This document shows, one piece after another, positions 1 through 6,766 of a DNA stretch of 25,159 bases. Position 1 is the first letter of the stretch. The number at the start of each line of letters is the position of its first letter. The position numbers were made by a program, and so were the translations under genes. Below the pieces are notes generated by a model that searched no databases, had not been told where the DNA came from, and worked only from the letters and a program-made list of their open reading frames with translations. Location of the stretch: the NCBI GenBank assembly GCA_030690755.1, contig JAUYGA010000228.1, positions 1-25,159 on the forward strand, given 5' to 3'. This DNA is from Nanobdellota archaeon. Its GTDB lineage: Archaea; Nanobdellota; Nanobdellia; Woesearchaeales; JAUYGA01.

Positions 1-1119
1 CCAAGTAAAATCAGGGTCATTTCTTCCGAAATGTCCATATGCTGCAGTCTTCAAATAAATCGGCCTTTTCAAGTCAAGATATTCGATTATTCCTGCAGGT
101 TTCAATGGGAAATGTTTTCTTATGAGTTGCGAAAGCTTTTCTTCAGATATTTTTCCTGAACCAAAAGTGTTTACTAAAACAGAAACTGGCTCTGCAACAC
201 CGATTGCATAAGCAAGCTGGATTTCACATTGGTCTGCAAGGCCTGCTGCAACAATATTTTTTGCAACGTGTCTTGCCATGTAAGCTGCTGATCTGTCTAC
301 TTTTGATGGATCTTTTCCTGAAAATGCTCCGCCGCCGTGGCAGCCATAACCGCCGTAAGTGTCAACAATGATTTTTCTTCCAGTTACTCCAGAATCTCCT
401 GGTGGCCCGCCGATTACGAACTTTCCAGTCGCATTGATATAGATTTTTGTTTTCTTATCCATCAGTTTTCCGCAGATTGGATTAATAACATGCTTCATCA
501 TATCCGCATAGATTGTCTTGTGCTGCGCATCTGGATCGTGCTGAACTGCCAAAACAACTGTATCAACCCTTAATGGGGTGCTGTCTTGGTATTCAATTGT
601 CACCTGAGATTTGCAGTCAGGTCTCAAATATTTGACTGTTCCTTTTCTTCTGAGTTCTGCGATCTTTGCAACTAATTTGTGGGCCATGATAAGGGTCATT
701 GGCATCATTTCTGGTGTCTCATTTGTCGCATAACCAAACATCAAACCTTGATCTCCTGCACCTTGCTCTTTGAACAATCCTTGGCCTGCAGTTACTCCTT
801 GAGAAATATCCGGGCTTTGAGCATGTATTGAAACTAGAACGCCTACATCGTCAGCATTAAAACCATATTCTGGTTTGGTATAGCCAATTTTTTTGATTGT
901 GTCTCTTGCAACTTTTTGCACATCAACAAAACCTTTTGTTGTTACTTCTCCAGCAACTACAACGAGACCTGTTGTTACAAGTGTTTCCACAGCAACTCTT
1001 GAGTTTGGATCTTGTCTTAATGCTTCGTCTAAGAATGCATCGCTGATCTGGTCGCATACTTTGTCTGGATGTCCTGCACCAACACTTTCGCTGGTAAACA
1101 AATATCTTCCTTTTCTCAT
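1..1119 (-). CDS. metK: S-adenosylmethionine synthetase, bacterial type (C-terminus cut by window edge)
   Basis: Makes S-adenosylmethionine from methionine and ATP in the cytosol. The 373 codons present include the ATP-binding start SVGAGHPDK, the signature GAGDQGLMFGYA and the loop GGGAFSGKDPSKVDRSAAY, all diagnostic of the bacterial MetK family (usually about 385 residues), so roughly 15 C-terminal residues lie outside the window. The ATG at 1119 follows a GGGGTGA ribosome-binding site, and a TATA-like gatttaaatat sits at 1195-1204. Archaea normally carry a different, divergent SAM synthetase type (signature around EVGRGNR), so a bacterial-type enzyme in an otherwise archaeal-looking context is notable and suggests ancient transfer. 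It stands downstream of two radical SAM genes, which consume SAM, but is separated from them by its own promoter. Confidence 0.96.
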   Translation of the reverse strand, partial: MRKGRYLFTSESVGAGHPDKVCDQISDAFLDEALRQDPNSRVAVETLVTTGLVVVAGEVTTKGFVDVQKVARDTIKKIGYTKPEYGFNADDVGVLVSIHAQSPDISQGVTAGQGLFKEQGAGDQGLMFGYATNETPEMMPMTLIMAHKLVAKIAELRRKGTVKYLRPDCKSQVTIEYQDSTPLRVDTVVLAVQHDPDAQHKTIYADMMKHVINPICGKLMDKKTKIYINATGKFVIGGPPGDSGVTGRKIIVDTYGGYGCHGGGAFSGKDPSKVDRSAAYMARHVAKNIVAAGLADQCEIQLAYAIGVAEPVSVLVNTFGSGKISEEKLSQLIRKHFPLKPAGIIEYLDLKRPIYLKTAAYGHFGRNDPDFTW

Positions 1120-1250
1120 TCTTTCACCCCGAGGTTTTAATAATTTTTTTTGATAATTTTTAAAATAAGCTTTTTGTTCAGCCTAAACTCCTGATATTTA
1201 AATCATCTGAAAGATTAATTAAAAATATAAATTTGAAGCGATTGACCGAT

Positions 1251-1634
1251 TCACTTGGCATATGGTTGCGAATATTGTATTAATCCTACAGGAATCATCT
1301 CACCGCCATCTCTATACTGGGGAGGCTTGTTCAGACCTGTTCTTGTGAACCTTTGTTTCATGAAGGCCTGTTCTGTCACAGAGTCTACTGATTCTATGTC
1401 TGCTGTTGGTTTATCGAATGCAGGAATTGTTTCGCTGGAGCTGTTTGATCTATATGTTCTTGGTTTGTGAGGTGCGTTATATGTTGGCGGCAGCATTTCG
1501 CTTGAACGGCTATTGGCATATCTGCCTTTTCCGTCAGAAGGTATTACTGGATATATTGCTGCGCTTCCGTTTCCTTGACTTCGTTCTGAAGCTCTTCTGT
1601 TAAGCGCTTCTATTGTTTCAAGTCCGTGTACCAT
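1251..1634 (-). CDS. 127-residue hydrophilic protein with three SSE-[MT]-[IL]-P repeats; possible radical SAM substrate
   Basis: I do not recognise this family. The ATG at 1634 follows a strong AGGAGG seven bases upstream, so the gene is very likely translated. The protein has no membrane segment and no cysteine, and is rich in S, R, P, Y and N. It contains a repeated motif: YANSRSSEMLPP (39-50), YRSNSSSETIPA (61-72) and a shorter YRDGGEMIPV (107-116), i.e. Y, 3-5 residues, two S/G, E, M/T, L/I, P. A looser relative, YPVIP, lies at 28-32. It is the last gene of a minus-strand trio behind two radical SAM enzymes and shares a near-identical promoter block with the second. A multi-core precursor peptide modified by these enzymes is an attractive inference, but a structural or regulatory protein is equally possible. 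Confidence 0.72.
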   Translation of the reverse strand: MVHGLETIEALNRRASERSQGNGSAAIYPVIPSDGKGRYANSRSSEMLPPTYNAPHKPRTYRSNSSSETIPAFDKPTADIESVDSVTEQAFMKQRFTRTGLNKPPQYRDGGEMIPVGLIQYSQPYAK

Positions 1635-1668
1635 TTTGGTCCTCCTATTGATTTTTAATTATTTTTTT

Positions 1669-1729
1669 TGAATCAATTAACTTGCATTGATTTTATTGTT
1701 TATGTCATCTACTTTATTCTATTGATTCA
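1669..1729. repeat. 9-bp inverted repeat ahead of the repeat-peptide gene
   Basis: TGAATCAAT at 1669-1677 and its exact complement ATTGATTCA at 1721-1729 flank a 43-base A/T-rich spacer. The distal arm sits between the TATA box (about 1742) and the expected transcript start (about 1717). The pair may therefore be an operator rather than an mRNA hairpin, unless transcription starts further upstream. The region is AT-rich, so a chance match cannot be excluded. Confidence 0.35.
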
Positions 1730-1737
1730 GTCAGTTC

Positions 1738-1779
1738 ATATATAAACATTTTTGACAAAAATATTCTGATGGGAATAAT
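1738..1779 (-). promoter_or_regulatory. Promoter block with upstream element shared with 2807-2847
   Basis: Read on the minus strand, ATTATTCC, one variable base, then ATCAGAATATTT (1759-1779) is followed 13 bases later by a TATA box (tttatata at about 1740-1747). The same arrangement with the same spacing precedes the neighbouring radical SAM gene; the 21-base element differs at one position only. The expected start near 1717 leaves a leader of about 80 bases with a Shine-Dalgarno site. The conserved element upstream of TATA is where an archaeal activator could bind; the regulator is unknown. Confidence 0.6.
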
Positions 1780-1809
1780 GATGCAATGCTTAGTTAATTG
1801 CTATTGAGA

Positions 1810-2784
1810 TTATTTTACCAAAAATCCTACAACACCTACTTTGTTTTTGCCTGCGAAAATATCATAACAGTGAGGATACATGTCTCCGTTGGACCTTATT
1901 GAAAGCTCATACCCTTGGCTGCATGGTTTTCTGGTTCCATCCATCACTGTTTCAAACAATGGAAGATTGCTGGCTGTTATTGTTGCGTTTCTTGTGTGCT
2001 TTAGAATGTATGATCGCAGATCATTTGCAAGCCGGTATTTTCCATCGACCACATTGACTGCAAAAGGCGCTCCTATTTTGCTGAAGTTTCTCGTAAGTAT
2101 CTCAGCTTTTTTGTCGAGAGCATTTTTTGGAGCGACATCCATTGGAATAAATTCTGCTAATGCAGGCTTGCCATTTCTTGCAAGTCTTTCATATTGGGAA
2201 CGATGCGCTTTTGCATAAGTCAAAAAAACAATAGGCAATTTATATTGAGAAACAAATTTTTCAAGATTTTCCAAATCCAGAGGAAGAGCGCAGCCATTTG
2301 TTATGACAATCCGCTCGCTTTTTTCAGCGTCTGCAAAATAGCTGTTGACTCTTCTGAACTCAGATGGATTGAGCAATGGTTCGCCGCCTCCGAAATAGAT
2401 GTTTCTTGAGCCTATTTTTCGTTCTTCTATATGCTGGACTTGTTTTGAAAAAGCAGCTAGAAATTTGTCTGTTAAGTATTTAGCTTCATCAGCGGTAACT
2501 TTTTCCAAAGCAACGCCGTTGATATTATCCTTGACGCCGCAATGAGCGCAATGAAAATTGCAGGTATCGGTTATCTCCAGGTAAATATACTCTTCAGCCT
2601 GCCTTCCGATTTCAGGTTTTATCAATAGTGTTCCTTTGACTTTTCGTTTGTTGCCGAGAGGTGTTTCTATTACATGATTTTTCTCGTTTTGTTTGCTGCC
2701 TTCTGAAAACCACCTATCAAGCAAATTGCTTTTTCTTGATTCCTCGTCTATTATTACAACAAGGTCTTTTGATATATTGGCCAT
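1810..2784 (-). CDS. Radical SAM protein with short SPASM/twitch-like C-terminus
   Basis: A 324-residue radical SAM enzyme, binding a [4Fe-4S] cluster that cleaves SAM. C75, C79 and C82 in TDTCNFHCAHC form the CX3CX2C motif and GGGEP at 132-136 is the SAM-binding motif. The first 65 residues are charged and unassigned. Near the C-terminus C288 (CSQG) and C306 (GDMYPHC) resemble the start of a SPASM auxiliary-cluster domain, but the protein ends 18 residues after C306, so it lacks the remaining SPASM cysteines. The downstream DNA holds no continuation in another frame, so this looks like a natural short form. The start at 2784 is leaderless: the TATA box is about 26 bp upstream. Its neighbours are a cobalamin-type radical SAM gene upstream and a repeat-bearing small protein downstream. 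The substrate is unknown; peptide modification is plausible for SPASM-like enzymes. Confidence 0.88.
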   Translation of the reverse strand: MANISKDLVVIIDEESRKSNLLDRWFSEGSKQNEKNHVIETPLGNKRKVKGTLLIKPEIGRQAEEYIYLEITDTCNFHCAHCGVKDNINGVALEKVTADEAKYLTDKFLAAFSKQVQHIEERKIGSRNIYFGGGEPLLNPSEFRRVNSYFADAEKSERIVITNGCALPLDLENLEKFVSQYKLPIVFLTYAKAHRSQYERLARNGKPALAEFIPMDVAPKNALDKKAEILTRNFSKIGAPFAVNVVDGKYRLANDLRSYILKHTRNATITASNLPLFETVMDGTRKPCSQGYELSIRSNGDMYPHCYDIFAGKNKVGVVGFLVK

Positions 2785-2806
2785 AAAAGAAAATTGCTGT
2801 CGGTTG

Positions 2807-2847
2807 TTTATAAAGACTTTTGAAAGAAATATTCTGATTGGAATAAT
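2807..2847 (-). promoter_or_regulatory. Promoter block with shared upstream element (copy 2)
   Basis: On the minus strand ATTATTCC, one variable base and ATCAGAATATTT (2827-2847) precede the TATA box tttataaa (2807-2814) by 13 bases. The TATA box lies about 26 bp before the ATG at 2784, which implies a leaderless transcript. Over 39 aligned bases this block matches the one at 1738-1779 at about 34 positions, far more than the surrounding AT-rich DNA. Confidence 0.62.
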
Positions 2848-2861
2848 ATGTTTTAATAGAA

Positions 2862-4841
2862 TTATTCGCTTCTTCTCAGGTAATTATTTTTCTGAACTAA
2901 TTTATTATGATAGTCTTGGCTCATGTTCTGGATTTCTGATTTTGGAAGGCCGCTGAAGATGTTGAAGATTGCAGTAAAATATTCTGCTTTTCTATTCGGA
3001 TGGAACTGGTATAATTTTTTTGAAGCGATTTCATTATCAACCTTTTTTAGTTGCTTTCCGTACAATCTATCAACGCCTTTTGCATGGTCATCTTCCAATA
3101 ATCTTTTCATTGTCATTTTTGGTTCATACTTCTTAAAGCCGATATCTGTCGCTAACCTAAACAGTATGTCTGATGGCGAAATCTTACCTTTCTCCATCAA
3201 TTTCATTCCTGCAGTCATATAATCCAATGTGTGGCTGGCTGGCAGATTTTTTGCATATCCAAAAGGATTTATCTTAAAGTCTCCTATCAAATGCGGCGGC
3301 ATAAACTGGCCTTCATTCTCATTCCATAATTCAGTGTTTGGCGAAGGTATGATTATATTAAAATGAATTTGCACTTTAACATTTTTTGCAGATGCTCCTA
3401 AATAATTCAAATCATTCATTTCGTCAAATTTTTTCATAGTTGATTCATAGTCCATGCCTGGATGGATTATATATGAGATTGCCATGCCATATTTTTTATC
3501 TTGTTTTTCTAAGAAGTAAAACAGATCTATCAAGTTATCTAGTTCTTTGTCAAGATTGTCTTGGTCTCTTAGTTTGTTTCCGACTCTTCTTTTCAGAAAT
3601 CTGTTTTCCTGTTCTGTAACTGCATCTCTTCCGAAGAAAAATGTTCTTATGTCTTCTTTTATGATGACTTTGTATAATTCATTGCATTCACGAGCATTAA
3701 AAAGAGCAGGTTCAGCGTAGATGCTTTTGCTTAAATGAATTCCGCTATCTCTCAGTTCTTTAAAGAAAGCCAGCGTGGCTTTCCGATTGATTTTTGATAA
3801 GGGATTGCTGTCTTCAAGAGTCATCTCGCTGAGTGCGAGCCCTGTTGGATTGAATGGTTTAGCGTATTTTTTGTATGAATTGATGAATTCTTTTGCTCCA
3901 AATTTTAGATTTTTCTTATTGATGGAACAAAATCCGCAGCGGTTAGGGCAATTATCTCCTGTTATTATAGATACACCATATGTAATTTCCGTGCCTTTGA
4001 ATCTTGTTGTCTCAAGAACAATGGGCATTTCATTTTTCACATAAGGAAAACTTCCTTCTCCTGAACCGAGAAATATCTTTTTTTGATTAAGATATCTTAC
4101 TCCTTCAGGCATGTCTCCTTTGAAAAGATATTTGCCGTCTTTTTTGCTGAAATCGATTTCAGCTCTTGTTATCATTTTGACTAGATCTATTGAGGGTTTG
4201 CCATGCCCGACATTGACAATATCAAAATCATAATTAAGGAGGGATTCTTTGTTTATATTTTCATCCTGGAAGTGCGGTCCTCCAACAAAAATCATTGCAT
4301 TCCCATTGCTGAGTTCTTTGATAGTTTTGGCGGCTTTGGCAGCTATTTGAAAGTCAGCTGTGTTTGTGGAAATGAATGCAACTGAAAATCCCTTCTCAAT
4401 TCCGTATGCATTATCATTGAGGTTCTGATAGAATTCGTTTAAAGTTCGGTTTTTGGCGAGATCAGGTATTATATTGACTGAATATTCGAAATCCAATAAC
4501 GATTCGAGCAGCGAGGTTGTACCCAATTGGAAAAAGGGGCTTTTAATAACATTTCCATAACTGGTTGTTGCAGTGACTATGTGGACAGGAAAAATTAATC
4601 CTCTATATTTATTGACTAAATCGTTGATTTCTTTTGTTTGGCCTTTTTCTTGCGCATCTGATAGGAAATCATTTCTTGCAGCATTAAAAAGTCTCAATAA
4701 TTCATCATCATCATTAATCAGTCTATCGAGACTTCTAACTGACAATTTTCTTTTACCCAATAGTCCTGCTTTGATTCCTTTGACTATCTTTTCTTTGTCG
4801 TATTTTGCCAAAACGATTGATGCTAGTTCATTATGTTCCAT
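2862..4841 (-). CDS. B12-binding-domain type radical SAM protein
   Basis: A large radical SAM protein of about 659 residues. Counting from a possible TTG start at 4868 (668 residues), an N-terminal alpha-helical part is followed by a Rossmann-like segment (about 155-235, with FVGGPHFQ and NVGHGKPS) typical of cobalamin-binding domains ahead of radical SAM cores. C307, C311 and C314 in CPNRCGFC then form the CX3CX2C cluster motif. The classical DXHXXG cobalamin motif is not seen, as is common in this class. I prefer the ATG at 4841, preceded by AGGAAAT, over the TTG, which has no ribosome-binding site. A TATA-like gttttttaaacc (minus strand) lies at 4918-4929. The gene is the first of three co-directional genes with a second radical SAM enzyme and a repeat-motif small protein. 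The family includes methyltransferases and ring-forming enzymes; the substrate cannot be read here. Confidence 0.88.
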   Translation of the reverse strand: MEHNELASIVLAKYDKEKIVKGIKAGLLGKRKLSVRSLDRLINDDDELLRLFNAARNDFLSDAQEKGQTKEINDLVNKYRGLIFPVHIVTATTSYGNVIKSPFFQLGTTSLLESLLDFEYSVNIIPDLAKNRTLNEFYQNLNDNAYGIEKGFSVAFISTNTADFQIAAKAAKTIKELSNGNAMIFVGGPHFQDENINKESLLNYDFDIVNVGHGKPSIDLVKMITRAEIDFSKKDGKYLFKGDMPEGVRYLNQKKIFLGSGEGSFPYVKNEMPIVLETTRFKGTEITYGVSIITGDNCPNRCGFCSINKKNLKFGAKEFINSYKKYAKPFNPTGLALSEMTLEDSNPLSKINRKATLAFFKELRDSGIHLSKSIYAEPALFNARECNELYKVIIKEDIRTFFFGRDAVTEQENRFLKRRVGNKLRDQDNLDKELDNLIDLFYFLEKQDKKYGMAISYIIHPGMDYESTMKKFDEMNDLNYLGASAKNVKVQIHFNIIIPSPNTELWNENEGQFMPPHLIGDFKINPFGYAKNLPASHTLDYMTAGMKLMEKGKISPSDILFRLATDIGFKKYEPKMTMKRLLEDDHAKGVDRLYGKQLKKVDNEIASKKLYQFHPNRKAEYFTAIFNIFSGLPKSEIQNMSQDYHNKLVQKNNYLRRSE

Positions 4842-4966
4842 AGATTTCCTAGAAGCATCAGAAACCAATATGGCTGCTGATGGCGTTTTATGATTCGATA
4901 TGGTAGGATTGGTTGCTGGTTTAAAAAACTTACTAAATTTCTCACTGCCCAGTAGTTTTAAAAAGT

Positions 4967-4974
4967 TTTTTATA
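4967..4974 (+). promoter_or_regulatory. TATA box of the K+ channel gene
   Basis: ttttatat is centred about 26 bp upstream of the ATG at 4996, the usual distance from TATA to transcript start in archaea. This makes 4996 a leaderless start and argues against the upstream in-frame ATG at 4900, which would lie ahead of the promoter. Confidence 0.6.
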
Positions 4975-4995
4975 TTGTTGCATCATCCTTTGCTT

Positions 4996-5862
4996 ATGAA
5001 AACTGAAAAGGCTCATCCTGCTCATCCTCCTGATGGCTGGATAAAAAGAATGTCTTTCAGACAAAAGCTCAGGAATTATCTTGAGGAGTGCGATACGCCT
5101 TTTGGCAGGTTTTTGGATTTCTTTACTGCATTTTTAACAATTGCAATTTGCATTCTGTTTGTCATTGGGACTTATGCAATATCTTCTCAGCTCAAAGAGA
5201 CTCTTTGGGTTATTGAAAACATAATTGTCGCTTTTTTTATTGTTGAGTATGCTGCAAGGTTTTATGCGGCAGAAAAAAGATTCAAACATGCGCTTGGTTT
5301 TTACAGCATAATTGATTTTCTTTCAATACTTCCAACAATACTTCTCTTCTTTTTTGGAACATCAAACATCCAGTTTATGACTATAATGAGAGTCTTTAGG
5401 ATTTTGAGAATATTCAGGATTTTAAGGAATATATCAGATACTAAGTTTTTCTTTGGAAAAACAACTGCTCACATTCTTAATGTGATTCAGTTGGTTACAA
5501 CTATTTTCATCATTTTCTTTGTCTCTGCCAGCACATTCTGGATTGTTGAAAGTCCGATAAATCCTAATGTCAAGAATTTTACAGATTCTTTTTATTTTAC
5601 AACTGTTGTTCTCGCGACTGTCGGCTTTGGCGACATTGTGCCTGTTTCTCAGTTAGGCAGGCTTGTTACTGTTCTCATTGTCATTTCAGGAATAATTTTC
5701 ATTCCATGGCAGGCGAGCAAACTTATCAAAGAGTGGGTTCGCATGTCTTCTAAAAAAAGAGTTGTCTGCAAGAAGTGCGGCCTGAAATACCATGATGATG
5801 ATGCTACGCATTGCAAGCATTGCGGCAAGATGATCTATCAGGAAAAGTCTGGAATGGATTAA
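4996..5862 (+). CDS. Voltage-gated potassium channel with C-terminal zinc ribbon
   Basis: A 288-residue six-helix cation channel subunit, expected to form tetramers in the cell membrane. Helices S1-S3 precede an S4 voltage sensor with five arginines at exact three-residue spacing (MRVFRILRIFRILR). The pore loop carries the selectivity filter TVGFGD (208-213; the commoner form is TVGYGD) and is followed by S6. Uncommonly, S6 is followed by a short cytoplasmic zinc ribbon, C258-x2-C261 and C273-x2-C276. The channel part resembles KvAP-type archaeal channels. The longer reading from 4900 adds 32 residues but would start upstream of the TATA box. The gene is transcribed divergently from the radical SAM cluster. 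Confidence 0.93.
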   Translation: MKTEKAHPAHPPDGWIKRMSFRQKLRNYLEECDTPFGRFLDFFTAFLTIAICILFVIGTYAISSQLKETLWVIENIIVAFFIVEYAARFYAAEKRFKHALGFYSIIDFLSILPTILLFFFGTSNIQFMTIMRVFRILRIFRILRNISDTKFFFGKTTAHILNVIQLVTTIFIIFFVSASTFWIVESPINPNVKNFTDSFYFTTVVLATVGFGDIVPVSQLGRLVTVLIVISGIIFIPWQASKLIKEWVRMSSKKRVVCKKCGLKYHDDDATHCKHCGKMIYQEKSGMD

Positions 5863-5885
5863 GCGCCAAACGCGCTGCGCTTTTT
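5862..5885 (+). terminator. Hairpin plus T-run after the channel gene
   Basis: AGCGC-caaac-GCGCT forms a 5-bp GC stem starting at the last base of the stop codon, followed by GCGC and five T. The neighbouring apt gene ends convergently 15 bases further on, so a terminator is expected here. The stem is short and confidence is moderate. Confidence 0.5.
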
Positions 5886-5899
5886 CAGGTATTCTGTTT

Positions 5900-6451
5900 T
5901 TATTCGCCTTCAAACTCGACCATTGTGAAGACTTTGTTTCCTGCAGCTTCTAGTTTTTTTCTTCCTCCAAGAGCTGGAAGGTCAACTAAGAATGCGATTT
6001 CAACAATTTCTCCGCCAAGTTTTTTCACAAGATTTGCTGCTGCGCCAGCAGTTCCTCCTGTAGCAAGCAGATCGTCGACAATCAATATCTGGTCTCCTTT
6101 TTTTATTGAATCTATGTGAACTTCAATGACATCCTTTCCATATTCAAGATCATACTCCTGCCTCTCAACTTTGTAAGGAAGTTTACCTTTTTTCCTTATC
6201 GGAACAAAGCCAACATTGAGATTGTGTGCGAGAGCCCCTCCTAGAATGAAACCTCTTGCCTCTATTCCAGCAACTGCGTCAATTCTTACATCTCTATATC
6301 TTGCTGTCAGAATCTGCACAACATCGCGGAAACCTTTTGCATCCTGAAGAAGTGTTGTTATATCCCTAAACATGATTCCTTGCTTTGGAAAATGCGGAAT
6401 TGTCCTGATTTTGTCTTTGATTCCAGCTTTTTCAACCATTTCTTTATACAT
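5900..6451 (-). CDS. apt: Adenine phosphoribosyltransferase
   Basis: Converts adenine and PRPP to AMP (purine salvage, cytosol). The 183-residue length is normal for the family. FPKQGIMFRDITTLL near the N-terminus and the PRPP-binding loop ILIVDDLLATGGTAGA in the second half are the APRT signatures, with AGIEARGFILGGALA between them. I chose the ATG at 6451, directly after AAGGGGGGAT, rather than the longer open frame to 6547, whose extra 32 residues resemble no APRT. Adenine could come from MTA phosphorylase (9033-9854) if that enzyme uses MTA. A MITE-like element lies upstream between this gene and rpiB. Confidence 0.95.
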   Translation of the reverse strand: MYKEMVEKAGIKDKIRTIPHFPKQGIMFRDITTLLQDAKGFRDVVQILTARYRDVRIDAVAGIEARGFILGGALAHNLNVGFVPIRKKGKLPYKVERQEYDLEYGKDVIEVHIDSIKKGDQILIVDDLLATGGTAGAAANLVKKLGGEIVEIAFLVDLPALGGRKKLEAAGNKVFTMVEFEGE

Positions 6452-6553
6452 AAAAATCCCCCCTTGCAAATGATTCAATGATTCACATAATTGATATTTG
6501 TCAGTTAATAAAAAGCAATATAAAAAACTATTGAAAAATATCTGCATGTATTC

Positions 6554-6730
6554 TCATTTCCGCCGGCATTTAAAAGTCCTCACTTTCGTTCGGGGTGCTA
6601 TCGGCTCAGCTCATCTTTGTTTTATATTATTGCAATTTTCTCTCTGGAACTCCGAAAATTGCTGGCTGTAATTTTTAACTAGCTTCGCGAGTTGATAGCA
6701 CCCTTCAACTTTTAAATGCCGTTCATTTCC
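6554..6730. mobile_element. MITE-like element 1 with nested inverted repeats and 8-bp flanking duplication
   Basis: Fills most of the 315-base gap between apt and rpiB. Terminal arms CGGCATTTAAAAGT (6564-6577) and ACTTTTAAATGCCG (6708-6721) are exact 14-bp complements. Inside them are a second exact pair, GGGTGCTATC (6593-6602) and GATAGCACCC (6694-6703), and a third, GCAATTTTC (6632-6640) and GAAAATTGC (6654-6662). The direct repeat TCATTTCC flanks the whole at 6554-6561 and 6723-6730, like a target-site duplication, with one or two unmatched bases at the junctions. There is no coding capacity. A structured RNA is the main alternative. Confidence 0.62.
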
Positions 6731-6735
6731 ACAAT

Positions 6736-6743
6736 ATTTAAAT
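6736..6743 (+). promoter_or_regulatory. TATA box of rpiB
   Basis: atttaaat is centred 27 bp before the ATG at 6767, giving a leaderless rpiB transcript. It lies just outside the right end of MITE-like element 1, so the promoter core was not disrupted, although any upstream control site may have been displaced. Confidence 0.55.
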
Positions 6744-6766
6744 AACATTTGGCCAACTAAGATTAT

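Noticed and set aside
893..1153. 86-codon plus-strand frame opposite metK
   Set aside because: It is the shadow of the metK coding strand, with Thr/Ser-rich antisense composition and no promoter.
1634..1810. Frameshifted remainder of the SPASM domain downstream of the second radical SAM gene
   Set aside because: All three frames of the spacer are quickly closed, lack cysteines in the expected pattern, and the space holds the next gene's promoter.
4900..4995. Upstream in-frame ATG giving the K+ channel 32 more residues
   Set aside because: It lies ahead of the TATA box at 4967-4974, while the ATG at 4996 is at the expected transcript start.
6452..6547. N-terminal extension of apt to 6547
   Set aside because: The extra residues are hydrophobic noise with no family match, and AAGGGGGGAT sits directly before the ATG at 6451.
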